The position numbers were made by a program, and so were the translations under genes. Of a stretch of DNA of 16,284 bases, positions 7,462 to 15,120 are shown one piece after another (the stretch's first letter is position 1; every line of letters begins with the position of its first letter). Source of the DNA: an uncultured Kiloniellales bacterium (GTDB lineage Bacteria; Pseudomonadota; Alphaproteobacteria; Kiloniellales; JAKSDN01); NCBI GenBank assembly GCA_947259625.1, contig CAMYMY010000080.1, positions 1 through 16,284 of the forward strand, given 5' to 3'. The notes under the pieces are model-generated. The model saw only the letters and a program-made list of their open reading frames with translations. It searched no databases and had not been told where the DNA came from.

Positions 7462-9141
7462 ATGGCGGGACACGGAACGGTCCGGATTCTGGTGGTCGAC
7501 GGCGAGCCGGGCCTAATCGACGACTACCGTTTGGCGCTCTGCGCCGGGTCGGAGAAGGCCGCTGCGGGAGGCTCCGCGGACCCCGAGCTCGATTTTTTCG
7601 CATCGGCGGTTTGCCACGAAGGCCTTCCCGATATCGAACTTGCGGCCTGTTGCGAGGCTGCGGAGGCCGTCGAGGCCATCGAGCGCTCGACCGGGCAGCA
7701 ACGGCCCTTCGCACTCGCCTTCGTGGACCCGCGCGGCACGCAGGGGCTGGAAGCCATCGCACGGATGCGCGTCCTGGACCCCAAGCTGCACATCGTGATC
7801 GTCACCGCCGCGCCGGATATCGATGCGCTCGAGCTGAGCGAACGCGTGCCCCCGGCGGACCGGCTCTATTATGTGCAGAAGCCGTTTCATTCCGTGGAGA
7901 TCCGGCAGCTCGCGCTGGCGCTGGGCGAGAAATGGCGTGGCGAGAGGGAAACGGACGGGGATCCGGCGGAGCGCCTCCGGGTCCAGAGACGGGAAGCCGG
8001 ATGCGCCGGCGCGGCGGAGATGTCGCCGGCGGGCGTTCTGGTATTCGACGCCGGCGACCGGCTGCTGTCCGCGAACCGGACGATCGGCCACCTGTTTCCG
8101 GAACTCGCGGCGTTCTTCGTGCCGGGCGCGCGCTACGAGGAAATCCAGTGGCAGATGGCCCGGCAGCTTCTGCCCAAGGACACCCTCTATCGGGTCCACT
8201 CCTGGGTCCGCGACCGCCTGGAATGGCACGCGGCCGGCGGCGGTCTTCACGAGCAGCGGCTGCGCGGGTCGCGGTGGGTTCTGCTGGCCGAGGCCCGGGC
8301 CGAAGGGGGCGGGACCACCTGCCACTTCCACGACGTCACGGAGTTGAAACGGCGCGAGGGCAGGCGGGCCGCCGCGGCGCGCCTGACCCAAATGTCGCAG
8401 GCCTTCGCGGGGCTGTGCGACCGGCTCTATCTGGACCCGGAGTCGGGCGGGGTCGGGCCGGGCGACGGCAAGGTGGTCAGCCTGCGTGCCGGGGCGATGG
8501 AGGGACGCCAGGCCGCCGGACGGTCCGCCGGCCCGGACGGAAGTGAGATCAACAGTCTGCTGGGCAAGCTGCGGGCGGTCGCACAGCGCCAGCGGCTCCG
8601 GCCGAAGCGGCTCGACCTCAACGCGGCGGTTGCGGAATTCGTGCAGACCGGCGACTACGCCTTCCCGGCCACCGTCGGGGTCGAGGTCGTCGCCGGCGCC
8701 GGCCTGTGGCCCGTCCAGATCGACCGGGACGTGTTCGCCGCCGCGCTCGGCGAGCTGGCCCGGAACGCCTGCGACGCCATGCCGGAGGGCGGGCATCTGA
8801 CCTTGGAGATCGCGAACGCGGACCCTGGCCGGGACGGCCCGGTCCAGGCCGACTACGTCCGCTTGTCGGTACGGGACACCGGGCCCGGCATGCCGCCCGA
8901 GTTCGCCGAGCGCGCCCTCAATCCGTTCTTCACCACCAAGTCCGCGGCGGCGCATCTTGGCCTCGGCCTCAGTACGGTGCACGGTTTCGTAAGCCAATCC
9001 GGCGGCCGGATGGAGATCACAGCGGGGGACGGTCAGGGAACCCGCGTCGATCTCTACTTTCCGCGCGCCGTTGTCGCGGCAGGCGCCAACGCGTCGTTGA
9101 ACGAACCGACCCGCCGGCGTCCGAGCGACGGTTCGGGCTGA
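7462..9141 (+). CDS. Receiver-PAS-HATPase protein lacking the phospho-accepting histidine
   Basis: Encodes 559 residues, cytoplasmic, no membrane spans. Residues 7-155 are a receiver-like domain: VVDGEP (D13, with the second acidic residue replaced by G14), likely phospho-Asp D89 in AFVDPRG, T115 in VIVTAA and K140 in YVQKPFH. Residues about 187-298 fit a PAS_7-like sensor domain ending in the usual DVTELKRRE. Residues about 420-535 are a histidine-kinase ATPase: N box ELARNACDAM (N435), G1 DTGPGM (472-477), F box NPFFTTK, G2 LGLGLSTVHGF. Between 291 and 444 there is no histidine at all, although RLTQMSQAFAGL sits where hybrid kinases carry an H box. ATG 7462 is preferred over GTG 7450, because AGGAAGGG abuts the GTG but is 11 nt from the ATG. 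It is translationally coupled to the next gene. Confidence 0.85.
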   Translation: MAGHGTVRILVVDGEPGLIDDYRLALCAGSEKAAAGGSADPELDFFASAVCHEGLPDIELAACCEAAEAVEAIERSTGQQRPFALAFVDPRGTQGLEAIARMRVLDPKLHIVIVTAAPDIDALELSERVPPADRLYYVQKPFHSVEIRQLALALGEKWRGERETDGDPAERLRVQRREAGCAGAAEMSPAGVLVFDAGDRLLSANRTIGHLFPELAAFFVPGARYEEIQWQMARQLLPKDTLYRVHSWVRDRLEWHAAGGGLHEQRLRGSRWVLLAEARAEGGGTTCHFHDVTELKRREGRRAAAARLTQMSQAFAGLCDRLYLDPESGGVGPGDGKVVSLRAGAMEGRQAAGRSAGPDGSEINSLLGKLRAVAQRQRLRPKRLDLNAAVAEFVQTGDYAFPATVGVEVVAGAGLWPVQIDRDVFAAALGELARNACDAMPEGGHLTLEIANADPGRDGPVQADYVRLSVRDTGPGMPPEFAERALNPFFTTKSAAAHLGLGLSTVHGFVSQSGGRMEITAGDGQGTRVDLYFPRAVVAAGANASLNEPTRRRPSDGSG

Positions 9142-11342
9142 TGACCGGACACGGCGAGGTCGGACTGGACGCGATGCTCGGGACGACTGGCGTTGTTCGT
9201 CTGCGGCTTTTCGGCGGTTTTCTGCTGGAAGACGAAATCGGCCGACCGATCCCTGTTTCCCTCCGCAAGGCCGAGGCCCTGCTTGCCTATCTGGCCGTCT
9301 CGGCGGACCAGAGCGCCCCGCGCGAGGCGCTGGCCGCCTTGCTCTGGGGCGACTTCACGCAGCCGCGCGCCCGGCAGAGTTTGCGTCAGGTGCTGCTGGC
9401 CCTGGGCAAGGCCCTGCGCCGCTGCGAGACGCCGGTCCTTCGCGTGACCGATCAGACGGTGTCGCTGGAACCCGGTGCGGTCCTGGTCGACGCCCTCGAG
9501 CTGGCGCGGCTGACGGACGAGGGTTCGCCGCAGTCGCTGGCCTCGGCCGCATCGCTCTGCGGCGGCGAGTTCCTGGCCGGGCTGCGTCTCGACGCGCCGG
9601 AGTTCGAGGACTGGCTGGCCGTCACGCGCGGCCGGCTGCGCGATCGCGCCCTGCAGGCGATGGTCGCCCTGCTCGCGCATCAGGAAGGCGCGGAGGACCT
9701 GGAGGGCGCAGCCGCTACCGCCCGGCGGATTCTGGCTATCGACCCATTCCGCGAGGACATCCACCGGCGACTGATGCGGCTCTATGCCGAAAACGGCATG
9801 CGCGCCTCGGCCCTGGCCCAGTACCGCGAGTGCCGCGAGGTTCTGAACCGCGAACTGGGCGTCTTGCCGGACCGGGAGACTACGCGGCTCTATCAGAGCA
9901 TCCACGACCAAGCGTCGGCGGGCGATGCGCCCGTGCAGCGACCCGGACCCGCCGCGTCGCGGCACCGGGCCGGACCGGCGCCAGGCCGGCTGCCCGCCGA
10001 GGCGGCCGAGCAACTGCAGGCCGAGGCCCTGGCGGCCCATTACCGGGTGATCGCCGGCCGGCTCGCCGAGGCGGACCGGCGGCAGGACGCGCTGGCGGCC
10101 CTGGTTCTGGCCGCGCGGCTCGAGATGACGCGGGGCGCGCAGCTGGCGGCCCGGCGCATCCTCGAGCAGGGTCAGACACTGCTGCGGGACACGGACGGCT
10201 CCGGCGAGGACGCTTCCTCGGCGCTCGACCTGTATCTCGCGCTCGCCGTCTGTGCCGAGGACAGTGACGATCCGGTCGGCGCGCGGTCCGCGCTCGAGGC
10301 AGCGGAGCGCCTGGCCGAAGGTCTCGCGGATTCCGGACGGCGGGCCAAGGTCCTGATCGCGCGCTCCCGGGCCCACCAGCGCGGCGGCGAGGAGGCGGTT
10401 GCCTGGGACTGCGCCCGTCGCGGTCTGTCCCTGGCGGCGCGCGCCGGCGACGAAGGCGCCTGGCTGGACAGCGAGCGCTTCATCGCGCGGCTGCACCTGG
10501 TCGCCCGGCCCGGCGACCGGCTGGCCCGGCACTTTGCCGCACGGGCGCAGGACAACGGCGCGGCGGGCCTGCCGGCCGAGGCGGCGCGGGCCAGCGCCCT
10601 GCTCGGCCTGGCGCGTGCCACGGCGGGCGATTTCGCCGAAGCGCATGAGGATTGTGCGCGGGCCGTCAGGCTCGCCGGGGAGTCGCGCCGTCCGGATTTC
10701 CTGGCCGGCGCCTTCGAGGCGCAGGGCCTGGTCCGACTCTGGTGCGGGCAGGCCGGACCGGCGCTGGAGAGTTTCGCGCGGGCGCTCGAGATCGGCGAGG
10801 CGCGGGGCGACCTGCTGCGCCGTTACGTGCTCTGCGGCTTTCGCGGCCTCGCCTTGCTGGCCGGTGGGCGGCGCAAGGCGGCGCGCCGCGAGCTGAACCG
10901 TGCCGTCGCCATGGCGAAGCGACTCGGCACCCGGTTCCTGCTGGCGTTCTTCGAGGCCGGGCTGGCCGAGAGCGCATGCCAGCCCGGCCAAGAACGCCTG
11001 GCCTCCGGTCTGACCCGCGAGGTCCTGTCCCTGGCCGCCGAGACCAATCAACCCTGGGCCGGCTCGATCGCCGCGCGGACGCTGGCGGTGGCGCTCGCCC
11101 GGCCGAAGGGACGCGATCTCGGGCGCGCCGAGCAGGCAATCGATCGGGCGGTGGCGGTCCAGCGGGGCCTCGGCCTTCGCTTCGAGCTGGCCCGTTCGCT
11201 CTCGATCCAGGCCCGCATACTCGATGCGCGGGGCAAGTCCCGGCAATCCGGCGAGGCGGGCACGGAGGCGGGCGAGCTTTTCCGGCGGATGGGCCTGCCG
11301 CCTGGCGCGGGTATGTCCGAACTCAGGATTTCTTTAGAATAG
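9141..11342 (+). CDS. BTAD/SARP-like transcriptional regulator with TPR-like C-terminus
   Basis: Encodes 733 residues. Residues 18-112 form an OmpR-type winged helix as in SARP regulators (LRLFGGFLLE, then LRKAEALLAYLAV and PRARQSLRQVLLALGKAL). Residues about 115-255 are the bacterial transcriptional activation domain (FEDWLAVTRGRLRDRAL, ILAIDPFREDIHRRLMRLYA, ALAQYRECREVLNRELGV). Residues about 275-733 are Ala/Leu/Arg-rich helical repeats resembling the TPR part of MalT/AfsR-type proteins, but no Walker A or B motif is visible, so the ATPase module is absent. Its ATG shares one base with the upstream stop (TGATG), so the two proteins are probably made together. There is no receiver domain, so any signal from the upstream protein would have to come by direct contact. 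An internal ATG at 9174 is an alternative start. Confidence 0.85.
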   Translation: MTGHGEVGLDAMLGTTGVVRLRLFGGFLLEDEIGRPIPVSLRKAEALLAYLAVSADQSAPREALAALLWGDFTQPRARQSLRQVLLALGKALRRCETPVLRVTDQTVSLEPGAVLVDALELARLTDEGSPQSLASAASLCGGEFLAGLRLDAPEFEDWLAVTRGRLRDRALQAMVALLAHQEGAEDLEGAAATARRILAIDPFREDIHRRLMRLYAENGMRASALAQYRECREVLNRELGVLPDRETTRLYQSIHDQASAGDAPVQRPGPAASRHRAGPAPGRLPAEAAEQLQAEALAAHYRVIAGRLAEADRRQDALAALVLAARLEMTRGAQLAARRILEQGQTLLRDTDGSGEDASSALDLYLALAVCAEDSDDPVGARSALEAAERLAEGLADSGRRAKVLIARSRAHQRGGEEAVAWDCARRGLSLAARAGDEGAWLDSERFIARLHLVARPGDRLARHFAARAQDNGAAGLPAEAARASALLGLARATAGDFAEAHEDCARAVRLAGESRRPDFLAGAFEAQGLVRLWCGQAGPALESFARALEIGEARGDLLRRYVLCGFRGLALLAGGRRKAARRELNRAVAMAKRLGTRFLLAFFEAGLAESACQPGQERLASGLTREVLSLAAETNQPWAGSIAARTLAVALARPKGRDLGRAEQAIDRAVAVQRGLGLRFELARSLSIQARILDARGKSRQSGEAGTEAGELFRRMGLPPGAGMSELRISLE

Positions 11343-11419
11343 GCGGCAATAATCCGTCCGAGGCCGCGCGTGGCGAGGCAAGCAGGCCGCCGCCGCCGCC
11401 CGGCCGAGGAGAGGCCGCC

Positions 11420-11956
11420 ATGGAAGAACCCGATCTGCAAATTGTGGCGCACGGCGCCTTCGCGCTCTATGTCCTGCTGCTCGCCGCGGCGGCCGCCACG
11501 GACGTCTGGAAGTTCAAGATCCCGAACTGGGTCAGCGCCGCGTTGCTGTTGCTTTTCGTTCCGACGGCGCTGCTGCTGCCGGTCGAGGTCGACTGGCTCT
11601 CGCACGTCGGGGCAGGATTCAGCGTGCTCGCTGTCGGCGTGCTGCTCTTTGCCTGGGGTTGGCTCGGGGCCGGCGACATCAAGCTGATGACCGCCGTTTC
11701 GCTCTGGACGGGTTTCGCCTACCTGGCGCAGTTCGTCTTCGTCGTCGCGCTGGCCGGGGGGGCCTTGGCGCTGCTGCTGCTGGTCCTGCGTATCGTGATC
11801 GCGCGCCTGCCGGCCGTTCGCGCGGCGCCGGACGGGGGTTCGCTGCCGCGGATCCTGGTCAAGGGCGAAAGGGTGCCCTACGGCGTCGCGATCGCCTGCG
11901 GTGCGATCATCCTCGGCTTCCAGCTGCCCTACCTGGGCCTCCGGATCGCCGCCTGA
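11420..11956 (+). CDS. cpaA: Prepilin peptidase, CpaA/TadV type (A24 family)
   Basis: Encodes 178 residues, an inner-membrane aspartyl protease that cleaves type IV prepilin leaders, in the short form without the N-methylating domain. The two catalytic aspartates are visible: D28 in AATDVWKFKIPNW and D86 in the GxGD motif GAGDIKLM. Hydrophobic spans occur at about 12-27, 38-54, 64-82, 93-120 and 155-175. The start is well set by GAGGAGAGG, 5 nt before the ATG. It follows the BTAD regulator by 77 bp on the same strand and may be co-transcribed. No pilin or tad secretion genes are in the window, so its substrate lies elsewhere. The symbol follows the family and is not a proven orthology. Confidence 0.88.
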   Translation: MEEPDLQIVAHGAFALYVLLLAAAAATDVWKFKIPNWVSAALLLLFVPTALLLPVEVDWLSHVGAGFSVLAVGVLLFAWGWLGAGDIKLMTAVSLWTGFAYLAQFVFVVALAGGALALLLLVLRIVIARLPAVRAAPDGGSLPRILVKGERVPYGVAIACGAIILGFQLPYLGLRIAA

Positions 11957-11979
11957 AGGCGTATCGCGGGCCTGTCCGG

Positions 11980-12207
11980 CTAGGAAATGCGGCGCAGGGT
12001 CCGATTGCGCACGCGCACCGCGGCCAGGGCCGCCTTGCGCCGGTACTGCGTCCGCGCGTGCCAGCGCGCCGTCACCATCAAGGCGGCGATCCCGAACACC
12101 AGGGTCGGGTACCACCAGGGGATCAGGGCCGACGCGTCCACGAAGAACTCGTAGTACGGGTCCCCCATGGCGTTCGCCCCGTAGATCTGATCCAGCAACC
12201 ACTTCAT
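11980..12207 (-). CDS. Small single-span membrane protein, unknown function
   Basis: Encodes 75 residues. An N-terminal amphipathic part (MKWLLDQIYGANAMGDPYYE) is followed by one membrane helix (about residues 28-49, rich in W, P, L and V) and a strongly basic tail ending in RVRNRTLRRIS. The basic tail suggests the C-terminus is cytosolic. ATG 12207 is preferred over TTG 12213 because AAGGA lies 9 nt upstream. It converges on the prepilin peptidase with a 23-bp gap. I do not recognise the family. Confidence 0.6.
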   Translation of the reverse strand: MKWLLDQIYGANAMGDPYYEFFVDASALIPWWYPTLVFGIAALMVTARWHARTQYRRKAALAAVRVRNRTLRRIS

Positions 12208-12498
12208 GGCCAAGGTTCCTTGCTCACTTCCCGGTTAACACTTTTCCACCCCCGTTAAGACTCTCTTTACCAAACCGGGCGTGATCCCAGCGTCATCGCC
12301 GGTCGCCCATCCGGCCGCAGGGTTCCTTGGAGGGCGCCCTGCGGGTCACGATCCGTTAACCATAAGGCCGCATGGAGCGCGCGACGGGCATTCAGCCGGC
12401 CGAACCCGGCTCTGTGCGGGCGGAACCGCGGCCTGTCGCGGGGCAAAGAAAAGGCCGGGCCCGAGGGCCCGGCCATGAACGGACGGCGCGGGAGCGTG
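12208..12498. other. Intergenic region with GTTAA repeats and terminator
   Basis: Holds the terminator of the cytochrome operon at its right end and the upstream region of the small membrane gene. GTTAA occurs three times (12234-12238, 12254-12258, 12355-12359); the last is in TTAACCAT (12356-12363), which resembles a CtrA half-site known from alphaproteobacteria. The spacing does not fit the full TTAA-N7-TTAA motif. No gene is seen. Confidence 0.45.
12445..12474 (-). terminator. Intrinsic terminator of the cytochrome operon
   Basis: A perfect 10-bp GC-only stem (12465-12474 with 12453-12462) around a 2-base gap is followed, in the leftward direction, by TTTTCTTT (12452-12445). It lies 25 bp after the cytochrome b stop codon. 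Confidence 0.9.
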
Positions 12499-13098
12499 CT
12501 ATTCCTTCACTTCCTCCCAGCCGGTGATCATCGCCTTCAGCTGGGCGAACAGGGTTTCTCCCATTGTGATCAGGTAGAGGTGCGCGACGAGGAAGGCCAG
12601 CATCAGGAACGCACCCACCGTGTGCAGAACCGCGACGACCTGCAGGTCGGCACCGGCAAGGACTCCGCCCCAGGAGTTGTAGAACAGGTAGAGCAGGCCC
12701 GTGATCCAGATGAGCGGGTTCACCGCCAGCTTGATCCCCAGATAAGTCAGGCGCTGCAGGGGGTTGTGCTTGCGTTCCGGGGTCGCCTTGTAGGGGTGCG
12801 GATCGCCCGAGAAGACGCCCCAGGCGTAGAACTTGGCCATGGCGAAGATCCGGCCCGGCTTGTCCGAGGGGATGTACTGCTTCCATTCCCCCGTGGTGAA
12901 GTGCCAGAAGATAGCGAAAGCCCAGAGCCCGATCAGCGCCCAGGCCGTGGTGGTATGGGTGCTCACCGCGGTCTCGAACCCGAGCAGCGTGTAGGCGCCG
13001 TGGATCTCGAAGCCCGTCAGCATCATGGTGAGGATCAGGGCCGCCTGCGCCCAGTGCCAGAACCGCTCGAAGCGCTTGAACAGATAGATGCGGGACAT
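12499..13098 (-). CDS. Cytochrome b561-like membrane subunit
   Basis: Encodes 199 residues with four predicted membrane helices at about 12-32, 52-70, 124-142 and 155-178. Histidines H15 (FWHW), H66 (FWHF), H159 (LHTVG) and H173 (AHLYL) lie in or next to helices and are likely b-heme ligands, as in the cytochrome b561/Ni-hydrogenase and formate dehydrogenase gamma group. It would pass electrons between membrane quinol and the periplasmic octaheme cytochrome encoded just upstream. ATG 13098 is set by AGGAG 8 nt upstream, inside the last codons of the octaheme gene; the gap between the two genes is 4 nt. An in-frame extension to 13131 lacks a ribosome site. The substrate side of the chain is inference. 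Confidence 0.88.
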   Translation of the reverse strand: MSRIYLFKRFERFWHWAQAALILTMMLTGFEIHGAYTLLGFETAVSTHTTTAWALIGLWAFAIFWHFTTGEWKQYIPSDKPGRIFAMAKFYAWGVFSGDPHPYKATPERKHNPLQRLTYLGIKLAVNPLIWITGLLYLFYNSWGGVLAGADLQVVAVLHTVGAFLMLAFLVAHLYLITMGETLFAQLKAMITGWEEVKE

Positions 13099-13102
13099 GG
13101 TT

Positions 13103-14737
13103 CTAGCTCCTCTTGATGGCGGAAAACACACGGACGACGCCGTGGATCAGGATCCCGGCGAGAACCAGCGAAACGAGGGCCCATCCGGCCAGGTCGACCG
13201 GCTTGAGGCTGTCGCGCCCCGGCATGTAGATGCCGGCGACATCCTTAAGGCGTCCCTCGCGGGCATGGCATCCGTCGCACGCGATGGCGTCGTCCTTGGA
13301 CGCCACCATGTGGGTGATGGGCCAGGACATCTCGCTCTCGATGAAGCCCAGCTCGCCGCTGTAGGTGTAGCCGACCGACTGCATGCCGGCGCTGAGCGCC
13401 CGGTTCCAGTCGAAGGACTTCCAGTAGGCGTCGGGATCCTTGCCGAAGAGGTGCGGCACGGCGAGGATATCGGCGCCCGCGTCGTAGGGCTGGATGCCCT
13501 TGAAGACCTTGAACGGCCAGATGCGCGACCTGCCGTCGTCGGCCGACCCGCCGAAGCTGTTGATCTCGACCCCGTTTTCCGGGTCGACCCGGTCGCCCAG
13601 CTCGGTGTACGCGATCTCGCCGTTGAACCAGCGGTACTGGGGTACGACGTTCTCGGCCCAGGCGAACTGGCCCTTCTTGATGCTGTGGACGACCTCGCCC
13701 TTGCCGTTCTTGACGACCGGCTTGCCGTCGATCTTGCGGCCCGCCTTGGACCAGTCCCACCACATCTTGGTGGCGATGCCGCCGCGCGCGAAGGCTGGGA
13801 TGTGGCAGGTCTGGCAGGCGACCACGTCGGTGTGGTCGTTCAGCTTCTCGTCCTTCATGGGACGCTCGCCGTGGCACGACCGGCAGGTCGCCCGCTCGTC
13901 GTTGCCCTTGCCGGGGACGACCATGCCGTCCGTGTCGGCCGCAACGGTGGTGTAGCGGCTGCCCTGGATCGCGTGGGCGTCGGTGCGGTGGCAGGTCGAG
14001 CAGGCGAAGTCGAGGCCCTCGGCGTCCATGTGGACGTCCAGATCCTTGTCCGGCTTGCCGAGCGAGCTGTCGATGTCGCCGTGCTTCACGGCATTGCCGC
14101 CGCCGCCGTAGAAGTGGCAGGCGCCGCAGGTCTGACGGCTTGTCGGACCGACGTTCTGGGCGACCTTCTTGAGGTCGACCGGCGGGCGCATCTTGCCCGA
14201 CTTGGGCGGCCATTCCTTGGACGCGTAGTTGGGGTGGCCGGCGCCGGTGGGGAATTTCTTGTAGCTGCCCGTGGTGTCGTGGCAGACGAGACAGTCGACG
14301 TTCTCCTTGGAGGCGAAGTCGAAGTTGCCGTCCTTCCAGCCGTAGCCGATGTGGCAGCTGGTGCAGCGCGGCTCGTTGGAGGACACCGCGACGCAGAAGT
14401 TGTTGATGATGTTCCTCTTGCCGAGCCGTTGCCCCGTCTCGGGGCTGACGAACTCCCAGGTCCAGTGCTTGGTCTTGTGGATCTGGTCGGCCGCCTCGGT
14501 GTGGCAGGTGAGGCAGGCCTTGGTCACCTCGGGTCCGGTCTGGAAGTCCTTGTCGAGGGCTTCCAGCTTGCTGTGGTCCGTGGTGCTGGACGAGGCCTTG
14601 GCCTCCGACGCCTCCGAGGCTGTCAAGCCCGCCGCGTTCGAGGGGACCGGACTGGCCAGGGCGAAGGCCAAGGCCACCATGGCCGCCGGCAGAGCGGCCG
14701 GCCGCCAAAGGGGCTCTCCTCGAGCTTTCCCGTACAT
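13103..14737 (-). CDS. Octaheme c-type cytochrome, tetrathionate reductase (OTR) family
   Basis: Encodes 544 residues. A Sec signal peptide (about 1-36, hydrophobic core MVALAFALA, cleavage near SNA-AG) sends it to the periplasm. Eight CXXCH heme motifs start at residues 75, 125, 149, 204, 246, 285, 308 and 487; the spacing, with the last one set far apart, and segments such as KACLTCHTEAA match the octaheme tetrathionate reductase family known from Shewanella. A C-terminal membrane helix (514-534) with a basic tail anchors it. Family enzymes reduce tetrathionate and in vitro also nitrite or hydroxylamine, so the physiological substrate here is open. The start has an excellent AGGAGG 6 nt upstream. 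It is the first gene of a two-gene operon with the cytochrome b. Confidence 0.92.
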   Translation of the reverse strand: MYGKARGEPLWRPAALPAAMVALAFALASPVPSNAAGLTASEASEAKASSSTTDHSKLEALDKDFQTGPEVTKACLTCHTEAADQIHKTKHWTWEFVSPETGQRLGKRNIINNFCVAVSSNEPRCTSCHIGYGWKDGNFDFASKENVDCLVCHDTTGSYKKFPTGAGHPNYASKEWPPKSGKMRPPVDLKKVAQNVGPTSRQTCGACHFYGGGGNAVKHGDIDSSLGKPDKDLDVHMDAEGLDFACSTCHRTDAHAIQGSRYTTVAADTDGMVVPGKGNDERATCRSCHGERPMKDEKLNDHTDVVACQTCHIPAFARGGIATKMWWDWSKAGRKIDGKPVVKNGKGEVVHSIKKGQFAWAENVVPQYRWFNGEIAYTELGDRVDPENGVEINSFGGSADDGRSRIWPFKVFKGIQPYDAGADILAVPHLFGKDPDAYWKSFDWNRALSAGMQSVGYTYSGELGFIESEMSWPITHMVASKDDAIACDGCHAREGRLKDVAGIYMPGRDSLKPVDLAGWALVSLVLAGILIHGVVRVFSAIKRS

Positions 14738-15120
14738 GCAACTCCTCCTCTCAGTCAGGGGGAACGGCCACCGATAAGCCGGCCGCCGTTCCAAAGACCC
14801 GAACCCGTCCGACACCGTCCGACCCCGACAGGGTCCGGGTCAGCGCAGCCTGGGTTCGGAGTTACGTCATGGTGTGTCCCCCTAAGGGGAGAAAGAAAAC
14901 GCGCCCACACGCATTGGGACGTGTACCATACGCAAACATCAAACCACCTCAGGTTCGAAAATCCACAGTAGATCCTTGTGAAAGAGCACGATTCGACCCG
15001 GGCGTCCGTGATCCAGGTCAATTGCCTGACCCGATTTTTTTGCACTGCACCTATGCATCCGTGGCAGGGTGCTCGCCCCAGGCGCTCATCCCAGGGGCTC
15101 AATCCGGCCGCTGGGCGGTA
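14738..15120. other. Upstream regulatory region of the octaheme operon, 383 bp
   Basis: No gene is seen. From right to left it holds the end of the unknown membrane gene, an FNR/CRP-like box (15008-15021), a more AT-rich part (14890-14990) suited to a leftward promoter, a small palindrome CCCCT-A-AGGGG (14879-14889), and the strong ribosome site of the octaheme gene (14742-14749). Confidence 0.6.
15008..15021 (-). promoter_or_regulatory. FNR/CRP-family-like binding site
   Basis: Read leftwards the site is TTGAC-CTGG-ATCAC, against the family consensus TTGAT-N4-ATCAA: each half matches four of five bases with correct spacing. It sits 271 bp before the octaheme start codon. FNR, NnrR or Dnr-type regulators commonly control anaerobic respiratory genes through such boxes. 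If it were a class II site, transcription would start near 14973. Confidence 0.5.

Noticed and set aside
8706..9140. A 145-residue extension of the BTAD regulator
   Set aside because: It is a frame-shifted reading of the kinase ATPase domain; the winged helix begins just after ATG 9141.
9054..11246. A 730-residue frame antisense to the BTAD regulator
   Set aside because: Gln/Arg/Gly-rich shadow typical of the reverse strand in GC-rich DNA.
12331..12340. A perfect 10-base palindrome AGGGCGCCCT
   Set aside because: Short GC palindromes are expected by chance here and nothing supports a function.
13088..14971. A 627-residue frame antisense to the octaheme gene
   Set aside because: A product of high GC opposite a well-supported multiheme gene; no motifs of its own.
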